Assembly: GCF_000715075.1 (NCBI RefSeq)
Contig: NC_134084.1
Span: forward strand, 96,638,411-96,702,410
DNA from: Nicotiana tabacum
Taxonomy: Eukaryota > Streptophyta > Magnoliopsida > Solanales > Solanaceae
DNA: 64,000 bases
Direction of reading: 5' to 3'
The notes under the pieces are model-generated. The model did no database searches. It saw nothing but the letters and a program-made list of their open reading frames with translations, and was not told the origin of the DNA. Of this stretch, positions 32,810-43,559 are shown in pieces. How positions within the stretch are numbered: position 1 is the first letter of the stretch; every line of letters begins with the position of its first letter. The translations under genes and the position numbers were made by a program.

Positions 32810-34510
32810 ATATCTTATTTTTTTAGTTTCATATTTTTGTTTCTTTATAGTAGTGTAGTATTTTAGGTTATTAATTTATTCAAAAAAGAAAAAAGAAAAA
32901 AAAACGAAAAAGGTAAAAAATTGGACTTTTCCCGACGATAGATCTCATTCGATAGGTTTCTTGAGGGAGTAAAGTTGGAAGGAAAAAGACAAAAAGATTT
33001 TCTTTTGTTAGGTAGTGTAATAAATCCCCCGTGATTTTTCTTTGTGTCTCGGTTCTTTTCCATGGGATGTAGTTTGAACCGGGTAATTTTTTTCTTTTAG
33101 AGTAGATTAGGAATTTAGAGAATAAAAAAGAGGAAGAATGATGAACCTAGGCGCCTTTTAACTTGTTTGATATTAGCATATCTAGGCTTTGGCATGTGTA
33201 GTATCTTTCCTATATTTTGAAATTGTCTATGTTGCATGTACTGTCTGGATAGCATGTTATTGACACCTATGTCTCATTTTCTTGACTATTGTTCACTTCG
33301 TGCTTAATGCATAATATCTTGTGGCTCCGTAAATACTTGCATTAGTTTGATAGTCGGAATGAGACCGTCCTTAGTGAGTCATGTGCCATGTGTGGTAAGA
33401 TTTTTGTACTTGTGTCTAGAACTTGCCCGATATGTGAGTTGAAGCGAAATTTTAGGTGATGCTCCGTTTGAGAAATAATTTTAGGCTTTCTTTGATCTTA
33501 TTATGCTTTATTGCTTACCGTGAATAAAGTTTATCCATAGTTAACCCTTTTGAGCCTATAGACTTTTAATTGGCACCCACATTATAAGCTTATACCCTTT
33601 TTATTTTAATTGAAATTTTTGCTCCTTTTACCTCTTAAAGCACTTTAATTGTGAAATGCGTGCTAAAAGAAGTAAGAAAGGACTAAGTCCCCCTCCTGGC
33701 TTTTGAGTGGAACCAATGAAACGAAGAAATGTGCACTTGTTTTGTAAAAGAATATGCCACTAGTGGAAATTGCAAAAAAAAAAAAAAAAAAATGTAGATG
33801 AATAAATATCTTATTTTTGCTAATGGACTGTAAATTAAGATAGTGCTTAAAAAAGGAGGGAACATTGTTAGGGGTGATTTTAGTTGTGAAATTGAAGTGG
33901 ATTGAAAATTTTACGCTTAAAGTTTAGTATATGATGTGTTAAAGTGCTTAAGAGGGTGAATCACTATCCCTAAATATATCCTACCCGTCCCTTACATATT
34001 ACAACCATGAAAAGTCCTAATTGATTTTAGATCGAGCAATCCTACATTAGTAGAGATTTACATTAAGGGCAAGCATATGGTACCTTTTGCATGCATGTGA
34101 CTTCTTTGTAAGAATGAGCGATTTCTTTGATATATGTGAGTCACTAAAATATATTTGATCATGAGATTCGAATGTGTGGATTGAACTTGCTCTCTTGTTC
34201 TTGTTGTGAGGGCACATGGTCTCACGAGGGATAGGTAACGTTATTAGACTTCTCTACGATGTTGAGCATTCAAGCCATGAGTGCATTATAGCATTGAATC
34301 AGTTTTTAAGGCTAGGATTGTTATAATCGCGTTGTCTTTGAAGAATGACATAAGTAAAGCGAAGTGTAAGAGATTGCATATGCTAAAGTTTAGTTGTTGC
34401 TATTAACCATGGACATAAGGTTAGTGTGCTTTGAACAATAAGAGCTTAATTTTGTTTCGTCTACTATAGTTATGGATTGCTCGAGGATGAGAAATGGTTG
34501 AAGTGTGGGG
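32810..34510 (+). mobile_element. AT1: 3' internal region of an Athila-like element
   Basis: Non-coding. Segment 32930-33640 is repeated at 59755-60470 (GGACTTTTCCCGACGAT, GATTTTTCTTTGTG, TGTCTCATTTTCTTGACTA, GTGAGTCATGTGCCATG). It ends with GAGGATGAGAAATGGTTGAA and the PPT-like AGTGTGGGG just before the LTR. An A18 run lies near 33775. No ORF is credible. Confidence 0.55.
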
Positions 34511-36155
34511 TGCTGATGGTAGGCTATAATTACGTATTTTAGTCGCTTATCGCACTCTAATTTACTACACTTTAATTGAGTCTAAGCTTCACTCGATAGT
34601 GTTTTTCACTAATTACGTGTTTTATGCCTTGCAGGAGTGATTCCGAGCTATGTAGATGTTATGGAACAAATTCGAGCTATTTAAAGCTTTAAAGTCTGAG
34701 TAAAGGACTAAAGGATAAAGTCGGGATCGAGTTCGGACTCAAAAACTGAGTATACATATGAAAAATAAAGAAAAAACGCTCAAGACGAATTGGATGACCT
34801 ATCACGGCGTGAGCTGGTTGTGCATGATGAGTTTACTGCCAATTCAAAAGTTAGACAACAAAACTTAAGTGAATTATTTTGATAAAGTGGTTTAGCATTT
34901 TTTGCAAGCCAACGTGGCCAACAAAGGGGCATAGTAAATTGTTCATCATGAAGCCAAACGTGACACAGTAGCAGAATTACATTACCGCGACGCCCAGGGC
35001 GCCGCGACCGTACAAAGTTGCTGGTTTTTAATTTTGCACGCTTTCTGATAAAGCCTACTACCACATTGCATGACGCGTCGCCCCATGCGATGTACCTGTA
35101 TATTTTTATAGAGTTTTTTTTTCTTATTTTGTGCAGGTAGTTTCGTTTGGGCATGGCCTTACTTGGTATAAATATATATAAAAACGTTATTTTGAGAACT
35201 TTTGATATATCTTGGACCAAGGGAGTGCACAGAGCCGCAGTAGAGACCGGGTTTTATCTTTTCTTCCTCCAAACTTATTTTAAATTTCTTTTTATGATTT
35301 GTTGTTTGGCTACCATGTCTATGTGGAGCTAAACTTCACGTTCTAGGGTTGTGGTTATTTCATGATTATTGTTATTAGGATATTGATTTTGATTTATCAT
35401 ATTGGTTTATTTATTCAATCTTGCGCTTAATTATTTGATTGTTTGATCACCAATTAAATACTATCTACGAATTTAGAATTGAACTCGAAAGTGAAAATTC
35501 TATTAGAAATAAGAGACCAAACCACTTCATCTCTTTGACCATGGGTTCCATCAAATGTATATATCTATTTTTGCCAAATTATGTACATCATATCTATACT
35601 TTAACCCGAGAACCACGGGTTCACGTGAACCACTTTTTAGACTGTAGATTCGCCTCTGATCGGGGAATATATTTGCGGTTAGGATAGACATATACCTAAT
35701 TGCTTGCTTGGTTGATTTACATGAATTATAAATGCGTTATTGTTAGTTCTAACTCCATAGACATATAAACATTAGATTAGCTTGAATAGACGAGTAAGAG
35801 CTCGACAGATTCTTATGAGCAATAATAACCCTGTCAACCAATGAACTAGATAAATTAGTTAGTCAATTCAATTTAAGAATACAATAGGAATATTAGATAG
35901 CCCATGACCCTAGATCGTTCTCATAATATTGATAACATAAAAACTGCTCTTCCTCAGTTCAAAGTTTATTATTTATATTTCTTTATTTAATTAGTTTAGA
36001 ATAAAATATTTCTAGGTTTAATTCTTGTTTAGATAATTAGGATAGTCTAATTTAGTTAATAGTTAATCACAAGTGCTCGTGGGTTCGACATCCGATTTCT
36101 AGTCACTTTATTACTTGACGACCGCGTATACTTGTGTATGCGTTTGGCCGCAACA
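34511..36155 (+). repeat. AT1 3' LTR (1645 bp)
   Basis: Proposed ends TGCTGATGG (34511) and CCGCAACA (36155). It contains GC-rich words (GCGACGCCCAGGGCGCCGCG near 34990) upstream of a TATA-like GGTATAAATATATATAAAA (35164). Length and PPT context fit an Athila-like LTR. It abuts host DNA on its right side. Confidence 0.5.
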
Positions 36156-36418
36156 AAACACACCATAAAAAAAGGGAAGAAGCCAGCTGAAATTCCAACA
36201 AAATCAAGAAATCAACAGAGAAGAATGGTAAGAAGTCCTCTCAAGATTGGAGTACCCACATTTGTAATAACTCATATTCATAGTAGCAGTATGCATATTA
36301 GAGCCTATATGTTGAATTGGAGGCTACTTCTACGGCTACATTACTTCCTTGCCACAATTTATAAGCTGAAAAATCAATTGCTATAAAACAAAGTTACTTA
36401 TAAAGTTAAAATAATTAC

Positions 36419-36565
36419 CTGATCTTGAATGAGTAGAGGGTTATTATGATAATGCATAGGGGTCTGTGAAGCATCATCCAAGAAGCCTGTGAAAGTCTCT
36501 GGAACATTGTAAGGAAACCCCATACTATTCATGTAATGCATATCCATGTGTTGATTCTCACTCAT
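36419..36565 (-). CDS. First coding exon of an unrecognised host gene (orphan)
   Basis: The ATG at 36565 opens exactly 49 codons ending at a consensus donor CAG|GTAATTA (36419/36418). The peptide starts MSENQHMDMHYMNSMGFPYN and is rich in Met, Asn, His and Pro, like the N-terminus of a plant regulatory protein. I cannot name the family. Upstream (to about 36900) is an ORF-free, T-rich 5' UTR-like stretch with a CATA microsatellite. The intron is followed by the AT1 LTR at 36155, and no further exon is visible leftward. It is either a gene with an enormous TE-filled intron or a decapitated fragment. Confidence 0.5.
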
Positions 36566-36980
36566 TTTCTACAACTTTCCAGTTTTGCACTGGAAAAATA
36601 AAAACTAAAAACCAAATACACAAACTCAATAAACGCCAAGAATGCAGCAAACAGGCTGTTAATAATGAGAGAAGTTAAGTGAAGAATAAAACTACAAAAA
36701 GTTCCTTCATTTTCCCTCTTCACCCATTCTTGAAACAACGTACACATGTGAATCCTTGTTTTTCTACATTTCCAGTGGTTCTTTTCCTTCCATTTCAAAA
36801 ACTCAACAAGACAGGAAAACCCCAAGTAAAAAATTATTTGATTTATTTTTCTATGTAATACAACAAATAAAAAAAATACATACATACATACAGAGAGATG
36901 AAATGCAGAAGCAGAAAAAGGAATATGGATGAGTAGAGAATAGAGAAGGCTTGCAGAGAGGGAAGGGAGCAGAGACAGAT
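36566..36980 (-). promoter_or_regulatory. Putative 5' UTR/promoter of the orphan exon
   Basis: A low-GC, single-copy-looking stretch with a (CATA)4 microsatellite near 36878-36892 and pyrimidine-rich sense tracts. No TATA box can be assigned with certainty. Confidence 0.3.
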
Positions 36981-37135
36981 GCGGAGCGAGAATTTAAAAC
37001 TTGTGGGTTCAGGATTCTAGTTCGGTTATGTTACTAAGTTTTAAAATTAACAATTTATACATATTCAATAAATTTTTTAAGACGAACCAAAGTTACTGAA
37101 TTCGATCGAACCCGCAAATCTTATGCTAGCTCCGC
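36981..37135. mobile_element. MITE-like element
   Basis: About 155 bp between the inverted ends GCGGAGC (36981) and GCTCCGC (37129-37135), AT-rich inside, with GTGGGTTCAGGATTCTAG and GAATTCGATCGAACCCGC near the ends. This is a common Solanaceae repeat type, non-coding. No target duplication is certain. Confidence 0.55.
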
Positions 37136-37169
37136 CCTTGGGTAGAGAGTGCGAAAACAGGGAAGAGAC

Positions 37170-37208
37170 GTATCTCTATAGTTTTTTTGTAAAAGACTAT
37201 AGAGATAC
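37170..37208. repeat. 12-bp inverted repeat (hairpin)
   Basis: GTATCTCTATAG (37170-37181) and CTATAGAGATAC (37197-37208) are perfect inverse complements around 15 bases. Confidence 0.8.
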
Positions 37209-37555
37209 ATATAGATATAGTCCCCTCTTCTTTCTCTACTCTCTTTTGTTTGTCTCTGGTGTCAGTCAGTCTCTCTCTCTTACATGCGGAGGTACTGGCG
37301 CTTATGCCGGGCTGGAGAGACACGCCATAAAGAATGGCCAAAAGATAACAAAAAGAAACACTAACTTTAAACTTGAAAGCCTATTGCAACGTTCTTTTAC
37401 ACAAAAATCATCATCACAATTAAAAAAACAATTTTATGTGCCAATATAGAAGATAAAAAGGCCACCACCTTCACTCTGATCACACATGAAAAATAAAACT
37501 CAAAAATCCATCCAGGTAAATAACGTAAAGAAAAACTAAAAGACACTAACTTTAT

Positions 37556-37840
37556 TTAGCCTATAAAGCCTATTGCAAATTTGCAGTGTTCTTCCTCAGC
37601 CAAAGACTCATCTTTAACAGACTTGCCTTGATCAACAGAAATCTTAGAAGCCAAATCTTTGCATTAGTTTTAACAACCAATTGGCTTAACTTCTTAGTCC
37701 CGTCACTATCTTTGAATAATTTACCAGCACATATAAGATTGATCGTTTCAAGGCCTGATCTTTTTGCAACTTCTTCTCTTAACCTTGGCACTGTCTATTC
37801 CTCTAATTCTACTTTTGTTACTCCACTTCATACTCCTCAC
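37556..37840 (-). pseudogene. NUB1-like (ubiquitin-like domain) exon, broken
   Basis: On the minus strand, after an acceptor TTTTTAG (37841), one frame reads VTKVELEE, a TAG, then VPRLREEVAKRSGLETINLI and CAGKLFKDSDGTKKLSQL. That is a ubiquitin-like fold segment like the one in plant homologues of NEDD8 ultimate buster 1 (binds NEDD8 and sends conjugates to the proteasome). A one-base loss after NAKI shifts the frame. The shifted frame continues SKISVDQGKSVKDESLAEEE to a stop at 37556. The family call is from memory and moderate; the broken state is clear. A shorter duplicate of its 3' end lies near 37350-37400. Confidence 0.6.
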
Positions 37841-37963
37841 CTAAAAACGATAAGAATTACCAAGCTTGGATAAGAAAGACAATACAAATTGAAATTGAAA
37901 GAAAGAGATTCCACAAAGAGAAATCGAGAGAACTAAAGGAGAAAATAGGGAGGTATACTCATG

Positions 37964-38570
37964 TGTGGCTATAAATATATACTTTTAGTGCATTGTTTAC
38001 CTTATATTTTAGCATTTTATGATTAATTGTGCAACAATTGAGCTTAATTGTATCGTTTTTTATGTGTAGAATTGTTGGAGAATGAAAATCCGTGAAGATT
38101 GCACACAAGGATGTCAAAGATATACACAAAGAGCACAAAAAAAGCAAAAATCGAACAAGTTCCAAAACCAGGCACCAGGCCAGGCGATGCCTGGTCCTGG
38201 GCGAGATCCACCAGGTGACAGAATGGGTGAGGCGAGCTCTAGGGGGCGCTCCACATCAAGCCTCGCGAGCTCTGAGGCCTGGTCCTTTCCCAGTCCGTAC
38301 ATTAAACGTTTTCCACTTGGATTTGGCTTGGGGACTCCGACCCTAACCTATAAATACCCCCTAAACATGATTAGTGAAGAGCTGGTCAATTTTGGAGGCG
38401 GAAAAGGCATATAAACACAACTGGAGCACGAAATTCATCGATTCTTCCATGTTGCATCTAGTATTCATAGCTTTTATGTTTGAAACGATATTTTGATTAT
38501 TGTTATGAACTACACTGGCTAAAAACCTCATTATTCTGGGGTCATGAATTGTACTTGACTATTGTAGTTT
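37964..38570 (+). repeat. AT2: start of an Athila-like LTR, left of TK1
   Basis: It starts about TGTGGCTATAAATATATAC. It carries the hairpin CCAGGC-GAT-GCCTGG (38180-38194) and a TATA-like CCTATAAATACC (38347), the layout of the AT1 LTR. It is interrupted by TK1 at 38570 and resumes at 59592. Confidence 0.5.
38566..38570 (+). repeat. TK1 target-site duplication, left copy (AGTTT)
   Basis: AGTTT directly precedes TGTGATGACCC and recurs at 59587-59591 after the right LTR. Confidence 0.85.
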
Positions 38571-39163
38571 TGTGATGACCCGAAAGGTCATCTTGTGTTT
38601 TAGAACTCAATTCTGCGCTTTTAAGCCTTAAAAATCTACAGAAGGCTTTTATGTTAAAAGTTGATAAAAATAAGAAATTTTGCCTAAAAAATTCATTGAG
38701 TTGACTTCGGTCAATATTTTTGGTGAATGGATCCTAATTCGCATTTTGACAGTCCCGGTGGGTCCGTATCATAATTTGGGACTTGGGCATATGTCCGGAA
38801 TTGAAAGGAAGTCCCTAGCCCGAGATATAGGACTTTGTCGAAATTCAAAGTTAAAAACTTAATAAAATGGAGATGTTTGACTAACGTTTGATTTTTCGGA
38901 TATCGGGTATGTATTTTTGTTCCGAAATCCGGAATAGGTCCAATACCCTATTTATGACTTGTCTGTGAAATTTGGTGAGAAACGGAGTTGGTTTGATGTG
39001 ATTCGGACGTTCGGTTGAGAAATTAGAAGTTTCAAAATTTTCTTGAAATTTCATTTGATTTGGTGCTAAATTTGTAGTTCTAGGTGTTATTTTGGCGATT
39101 TGATCGCGCGAGCAAGTGTATGATGTTTTAAGACTCGTGCGCATGTTTGGTTTGGAGCCCCGA
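38571..39163 (+). repeat. TK1 5' LTR, first part
   Basis: 593 bases that match the start of the TK1 3' LTR (56788-57430), with an internal deletion around 38640. The match stops at GGAGCCCCGA, where TK2 begins. Confidence 0.85.
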
Positions 39164-42001
39164 TGTCACGACCCCGGTTCGCCATCCGTGAACCATCGTG
39201 ACGGCACCTAGTCTCTACGACTAGGTAAGCCTAATAATGCAGAAAATAAACAAAAATTTGCGGAAGAAATAATTAAAAACCGAAATAGTAAAATAAAAAA
39301 ATGTTCAAGGTGTCGCTCGGCACATACAATAACAACTCTCGAAACTAACAATATTTTCCAAAACCCTGAATCTCATGAAACACAAGCTTTTGAATGTCTA
39401 CAGTGTCTAACTCCAGAATATCTAACAAAGAAAAGAAATACAGAAGGGCTAATACTTAAAAGGAGAGTAGAAATGGACTCTTTGGTCTGCGGATGCGGAA
39501 GATATATCTCGGAGTCTCTACAAGCGTCTCGTCTCAAGCGTGATAAGTTTGAGTGGAAGTACCTGGATCTGCACATGAAAAACATGCGCAGAAAGGGAAT
39601 GAGTACACCACAACGGTACTCAATAAGTGCCAAGCCTAACCTTGGTCGGGTAGTGACGAGGAAGGTCAGAGACCTACTGAGGTTAAATAAAATATAAGGT
39701 TCAACAGTGTAGAACATAACAGTATAAGTAAGTACAACAGTAAAAGTAGCACATGATATAAAGGACAACAACAATTACTACAGAGGCAAAGTAAACACAA
39801 AAAGAAATACAGCTCAACACAAAGATAACAACCGGGGATCTCCCAGGATACCGTCCTGTAGTCCCAAATATAAATATCCAGTGGATCTCCCGGGATACTA
39901 TCCCGTAGTCCAACTTATAATGCGAAGGGATCTCCCAGAATACCGATCCGTAGTCCCAAATGTAAATACTCAGTACAGGGGGAATCTACCGGGTGCAGTC
40001 CTGTAGTTCCAATATAAAAGTGCAGGGGGATCTCTCGGAATACCATTCCGTAGTCCTAAAGTAAACATACAGGGGGATCTCCCGGGATATCGTCCAGTAG
40101 TCCCAAAGTAAACACACAGCAACAACAAGAAGAGTACACAGTCCAATTCAAGTTCCATACAAAGGTAAAACAAGTATTTCTAACCTAGCATGCTGCACGT
40201 AATACAAATAAGGCAGTTTGAGCAAGTAAGACAATTAAGTCAATTAGACATGTTTTTCTAAGCTAACAACAGGCTTAAATTGCAAGTAGTATAAACAGGA
40301 AAAAGAAACATACTAGTAATTACTTAATAAAAACCGGATTTTCAACAATTAGCACAAGTACGCGCTCGTCACCTCACGTACAAGACATTTCAATTATCAA
40401 TAATACCAAATCCTAAGGGGAGTTTCCCCACACAAGGTTAGGCAAGCCACTTACCTCGAACCAGCTCAAAATCAATCCGAAACCACGTTCTTGCCATGAG
40501 TAATAGACTCCAAATGACCCAAATCTATTCAATTCAGTTGCATAATATAAATAACACTTCAAGTAACTGATTCTACAAACAAATTCTAAGCTAATATGAG
40601 AAATTAGGTAAAATAACCAAAATTCCCTACGGGCCTATGCCTTGAAATCGGGTAAAATTTATATTTTCAGATTTTTCGTACTCTCACGAGTCTATACATA
40701 TCAAGAACACTAAAATCGGAGTTCAATTGACCCCTCAAATACCCATTTTAAGGTCTCTTAATCTCAAGCCCTAATTACCCATTTTGCACTGATTTCCCCC
40801 CAATTTTTTACCACTAATTAGATCTTTAATCACATATAAACGAGTTATGAAGTCAAGAATATTACTTCCAAGTGATTCCCCTTTGGTTTCCTCAAAAATC
40901 TCTCTCAAAAGCTTCAATCCCGTTCAAAAATGGTGGAAAAATGAAGAAGGGTCGCGAATTGGCTATTTAAATATTGTCCAGGTATTTGTACATCGCGATC
41001 ACGTAAAATGAGGTGCGATCGCGAAAAAAAATCTGATGGCTCTTGAACTAGGGTATGCAAATGCGTGTTGAAGCAGGCGAACGCAGAAGAGGGAAAGGTA
41101 GCCTTATGCGTTCGTGGACAGGACAATGCGAACACGTAGAGTAAATGGGTCACAGTACCCCTCGCTCCTAGTTCTTCTACGCGAACATGAACAGAAGGAT
41201 GCGAACATGAAGGAGGAGGGGCAGACTTCCGCGATCGCGAGGCAAAACATGCGAATACGAAGAACAATTAAATCATCCTCCGAAATTACACTACGCGAAC
41301 GCGGAGGGAAGGGCGCAAACGCGATTAAGGAAACCAGATACCACCAGTTCAGCAATTCCAACAAGTTCCAAAATGACCCGTTGAGCATCCGAAACACACC
41401 CGAGGCCTCCGGGACATCAACCAAACATGCCAACCAATCCTAAAACATCATTCAAACTTGTTCCAATCTTCGGAATGCTCAAAACAACATCAAAACACCA
41501 ATTTTACATCGGATTCAAGTCTAAGAATTCCAAAAACTCTCAAATTACACTTTCAACCAAAAAGTCTATCAAACCTCGTCCGAATGACCTGAAATTTTGT
41601 ACACACGTCACATTCAACACTACAAAGCTACTCCAACTTCCAGAATTCCATTCTGACCCTGATATAAAAATCTCATTATCGAACCGGAAATTTTAAAAAT
41701 TCAACTTTCGGAATTTCAAGCCTAAATTAGCTACGGACCTCTAAAACACGACCCGGACACGCCCCTTAGCCCGAAATCACCCAACGGAACCAACGGAATT
41801 CCATTTTGAGGTCGTCTTCATACTGCTCCGACTACGGTCTAATTTCTAAAACTTAAACTCTCATTTAGGGACTAAGTGTCCCAAAACTCTTCGAATCTCA
41901 AAGCCAAGCATCCCGACAAATCAAAATAGCAGAAACAAATACGGGAAAAGCAATAGGGGATCGGGGCGTTAATTCTTAAAATGACCGGACGGGTCGTTAC
42001 A
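39164..42001 (-). repeat. TK2 3' LTR (2838 bp)
   Basis: Plus-strand ends are TGTCACGACC and GGGTCGTTACA. In sense it has a cluster of CGCGAACGCG-like words (41050-41330), the TATA-like AATATTTAAATAG (near 40965), the donor-like GAGGTAAGTGG (40448-40457), then the hairpin array. Confidence 0.9.
39832..40115 (-). repeat. Hairpin minisatellite of the TK2 3' LTR (six units)
   Basis: Units of about 40-55 bases share GGATCTCCC and GTAGTCC. Three stems are perfect and differ from each other: CAGGA/TCCTG (39844-39858), CGGGA/TCCCG (39891-39905) and CGGAA/TTCCG (40036-40050), all with five-base loops. Confidence 0.85.
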
Positions 42002-42014
42002 TTCTCCCACACTT
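42002..42014 (-). other. TK2 polypurine tract
   Basis: In sense AAGTGTGGGAGAA, ending directly at the TGTAACG LTR start. Confidence 0.75.
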
Positions 42015-42770
42015 AAACATTTGTTCATCCTCCAACGAGCATAGAGACATACCTGAAGTAGTGAAAGATGAGGGTAACAACTGCTCATATCCTCTCTCCC
42101 AGGTCGCCTCCTCAACCGGCTGATCCCGCCACTAAACCTTCACTGATGCAATGTTCTTTGACCTCAGCTTTCTAACCTGCCTGTCCAATATTACCATTGG
42201 CTACTCAACATAAGATAGATCCTTGTCCAACTGGACTGAACTGAAATCCAACACGTGTGACGGATCAACGTGATACCCCCGGAGCATCGAAACATGAAAT
42301 ACCAGATGAACTCTTGCCAAGCTGGGAGGTAAGGCAAGCTCATAAGCAACCTCCCCAACACGCCTCAATATCTCAAAAGGGCCAATAAACCTCGGACTCA
42401 ACTTCCCCTTCTTCCCAAATCTCATAACGCCCTTCATAGGCAAAACCCAAAGCAGAACCCTCTCTCCAACCATATAGGAAACATCACGAACCTTCCGGTC
42501 TGCGTAACTCTTCTGTATGGACTGGGTTGTACGGAGTCTATTCTGAATCACCTTAACCTTCTCCAAAGAATCCTGAACCAAGTCTATGCCCAATATTCTT
42601 GCCTCACCTGGCTCAAACCAACCCACCGAGAATCTACACCGCCTACCATATAAAGCCTCATACGGTGCCATCTGAATGCTGGACTGATAGCTATTGTTGT
42701 AGGCAAACTCTGCCAATGGCAAGAACTGATCCCAAGACCCTCCAAACTCAATCACACACGCACAGAGCAT
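42015..42770 (-). pseudogene. TK2 integrase C-terminus and chromodomain-like tail
   Basis: Contains [49 protein letters not shown] and FHVSMLRGYHVDPSHVLDF, the standard integrase tail with its GPY/F-like FIGPFEIL. After a stop at 42201, the frame continues with MVILDRQVRKLRSKNI, the chromodomain-like end that can direct insertion to heterochromatin. Confidence 0.8.
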
Positions 42771-42774
42771 ATCC

Positions 42775-43240
42775 TCAAGAATCTGAATAGTGCGCTCGGA
42801 CTGTTCGTCCGTCCATTTGAGGGTGAAATGTTGTACTAAACTCTACTCGAGTACCCAACTCATGCTGAACAGCCCTCCAGAACCGTGATGTGAACTGAGT
42901 AACCCTATCTGAAATGATGAAAACTGGGATACCATACAGACGAACAATCTCCCGGATATAAATCTCTGGTAACCGCTCCAAAGAATAAGTAGTACACACA
43001 GGAATGAAGTGCGCGGACTTGGTCAGCCGATCCATAATCACCCAAATAGAATCGAACTTTCTCAAAGTCCGTGGGAGACCAACTACAAAGTCCATGGTGA
43101 TCCGCTCCCACTCCACTCTGGAATCTCTATCTGCTGAAGGAACTGACCCCGTCTCTAGTGCTTATACTTCACCTACTGACAGTTGAGGCACCGAGCTACA
43201 AATCCAACTATATCTATCTTCATCTGCCTCCACCAATAGT
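42775..43240 (-). pseudogene. TK2 integrase catalytic core
   Basis: MEWERITMDFVVGLPRTLRK supplies the first Asp, VFIISDRVTQFTSRFW the second (G to V after R, altering the usual SDRGTQF). The Glu region near 42790 is frameshifted. Upstream, the zinc-finger region is broken between 43116 and 43242. Confidence 0.8.
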
Positions 43241-43241
43241 G

Positions 43242-43541
43242 CTATCTCAAATCTTGATACATCTTCATGGCACCTAGATGAATGGAATACCCCGAACTAT
43301 AGGCCTGCTCTAGAATCAACTCCCAAAGCCCATCAACATTAGGTGCACAAATCCGACCCTGTATCCTCAATACCGTATCATCACCAATAGTCACATCTCT
43401 GATATCACCATACTGAACCTTGTCCTCGAGGACAAGCAAATGAGGGTCATCATACTGACGCTCCCTGATACGATCAAATAAGGAAGACCGAGAAACCACG
43501 CAAGCTAGAACCTGACTGGGCTCTGAAAGATCCAATCTCAC
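43242..43541 (-). pseudogene. TK2 RNase H-integrase linker and zinc-finger start
   Basis: [20 protein letters not shown] and LILEQAYSSGYSIHLGAMKM YQDLR match the TK1 region at 55310-55560. The His of the HHCC finger lies in the IHLGAMKMY block. It ends at an in-frame stop. Confidence 0.75.
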
Positions 43542-43559
43542 AAACTGGCTGGCTAGGCC

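Noticed and set aside
35439..35687. 82-residue plus-strand ORF in the AT1 LTR
   Set aside because: No recognisable domain and it lies wholly inside an LTR.
37556..37840. Functional ubiquitin-like gene
   Set aside because: In-frame TAG, a frameshift and no other exon nearby.
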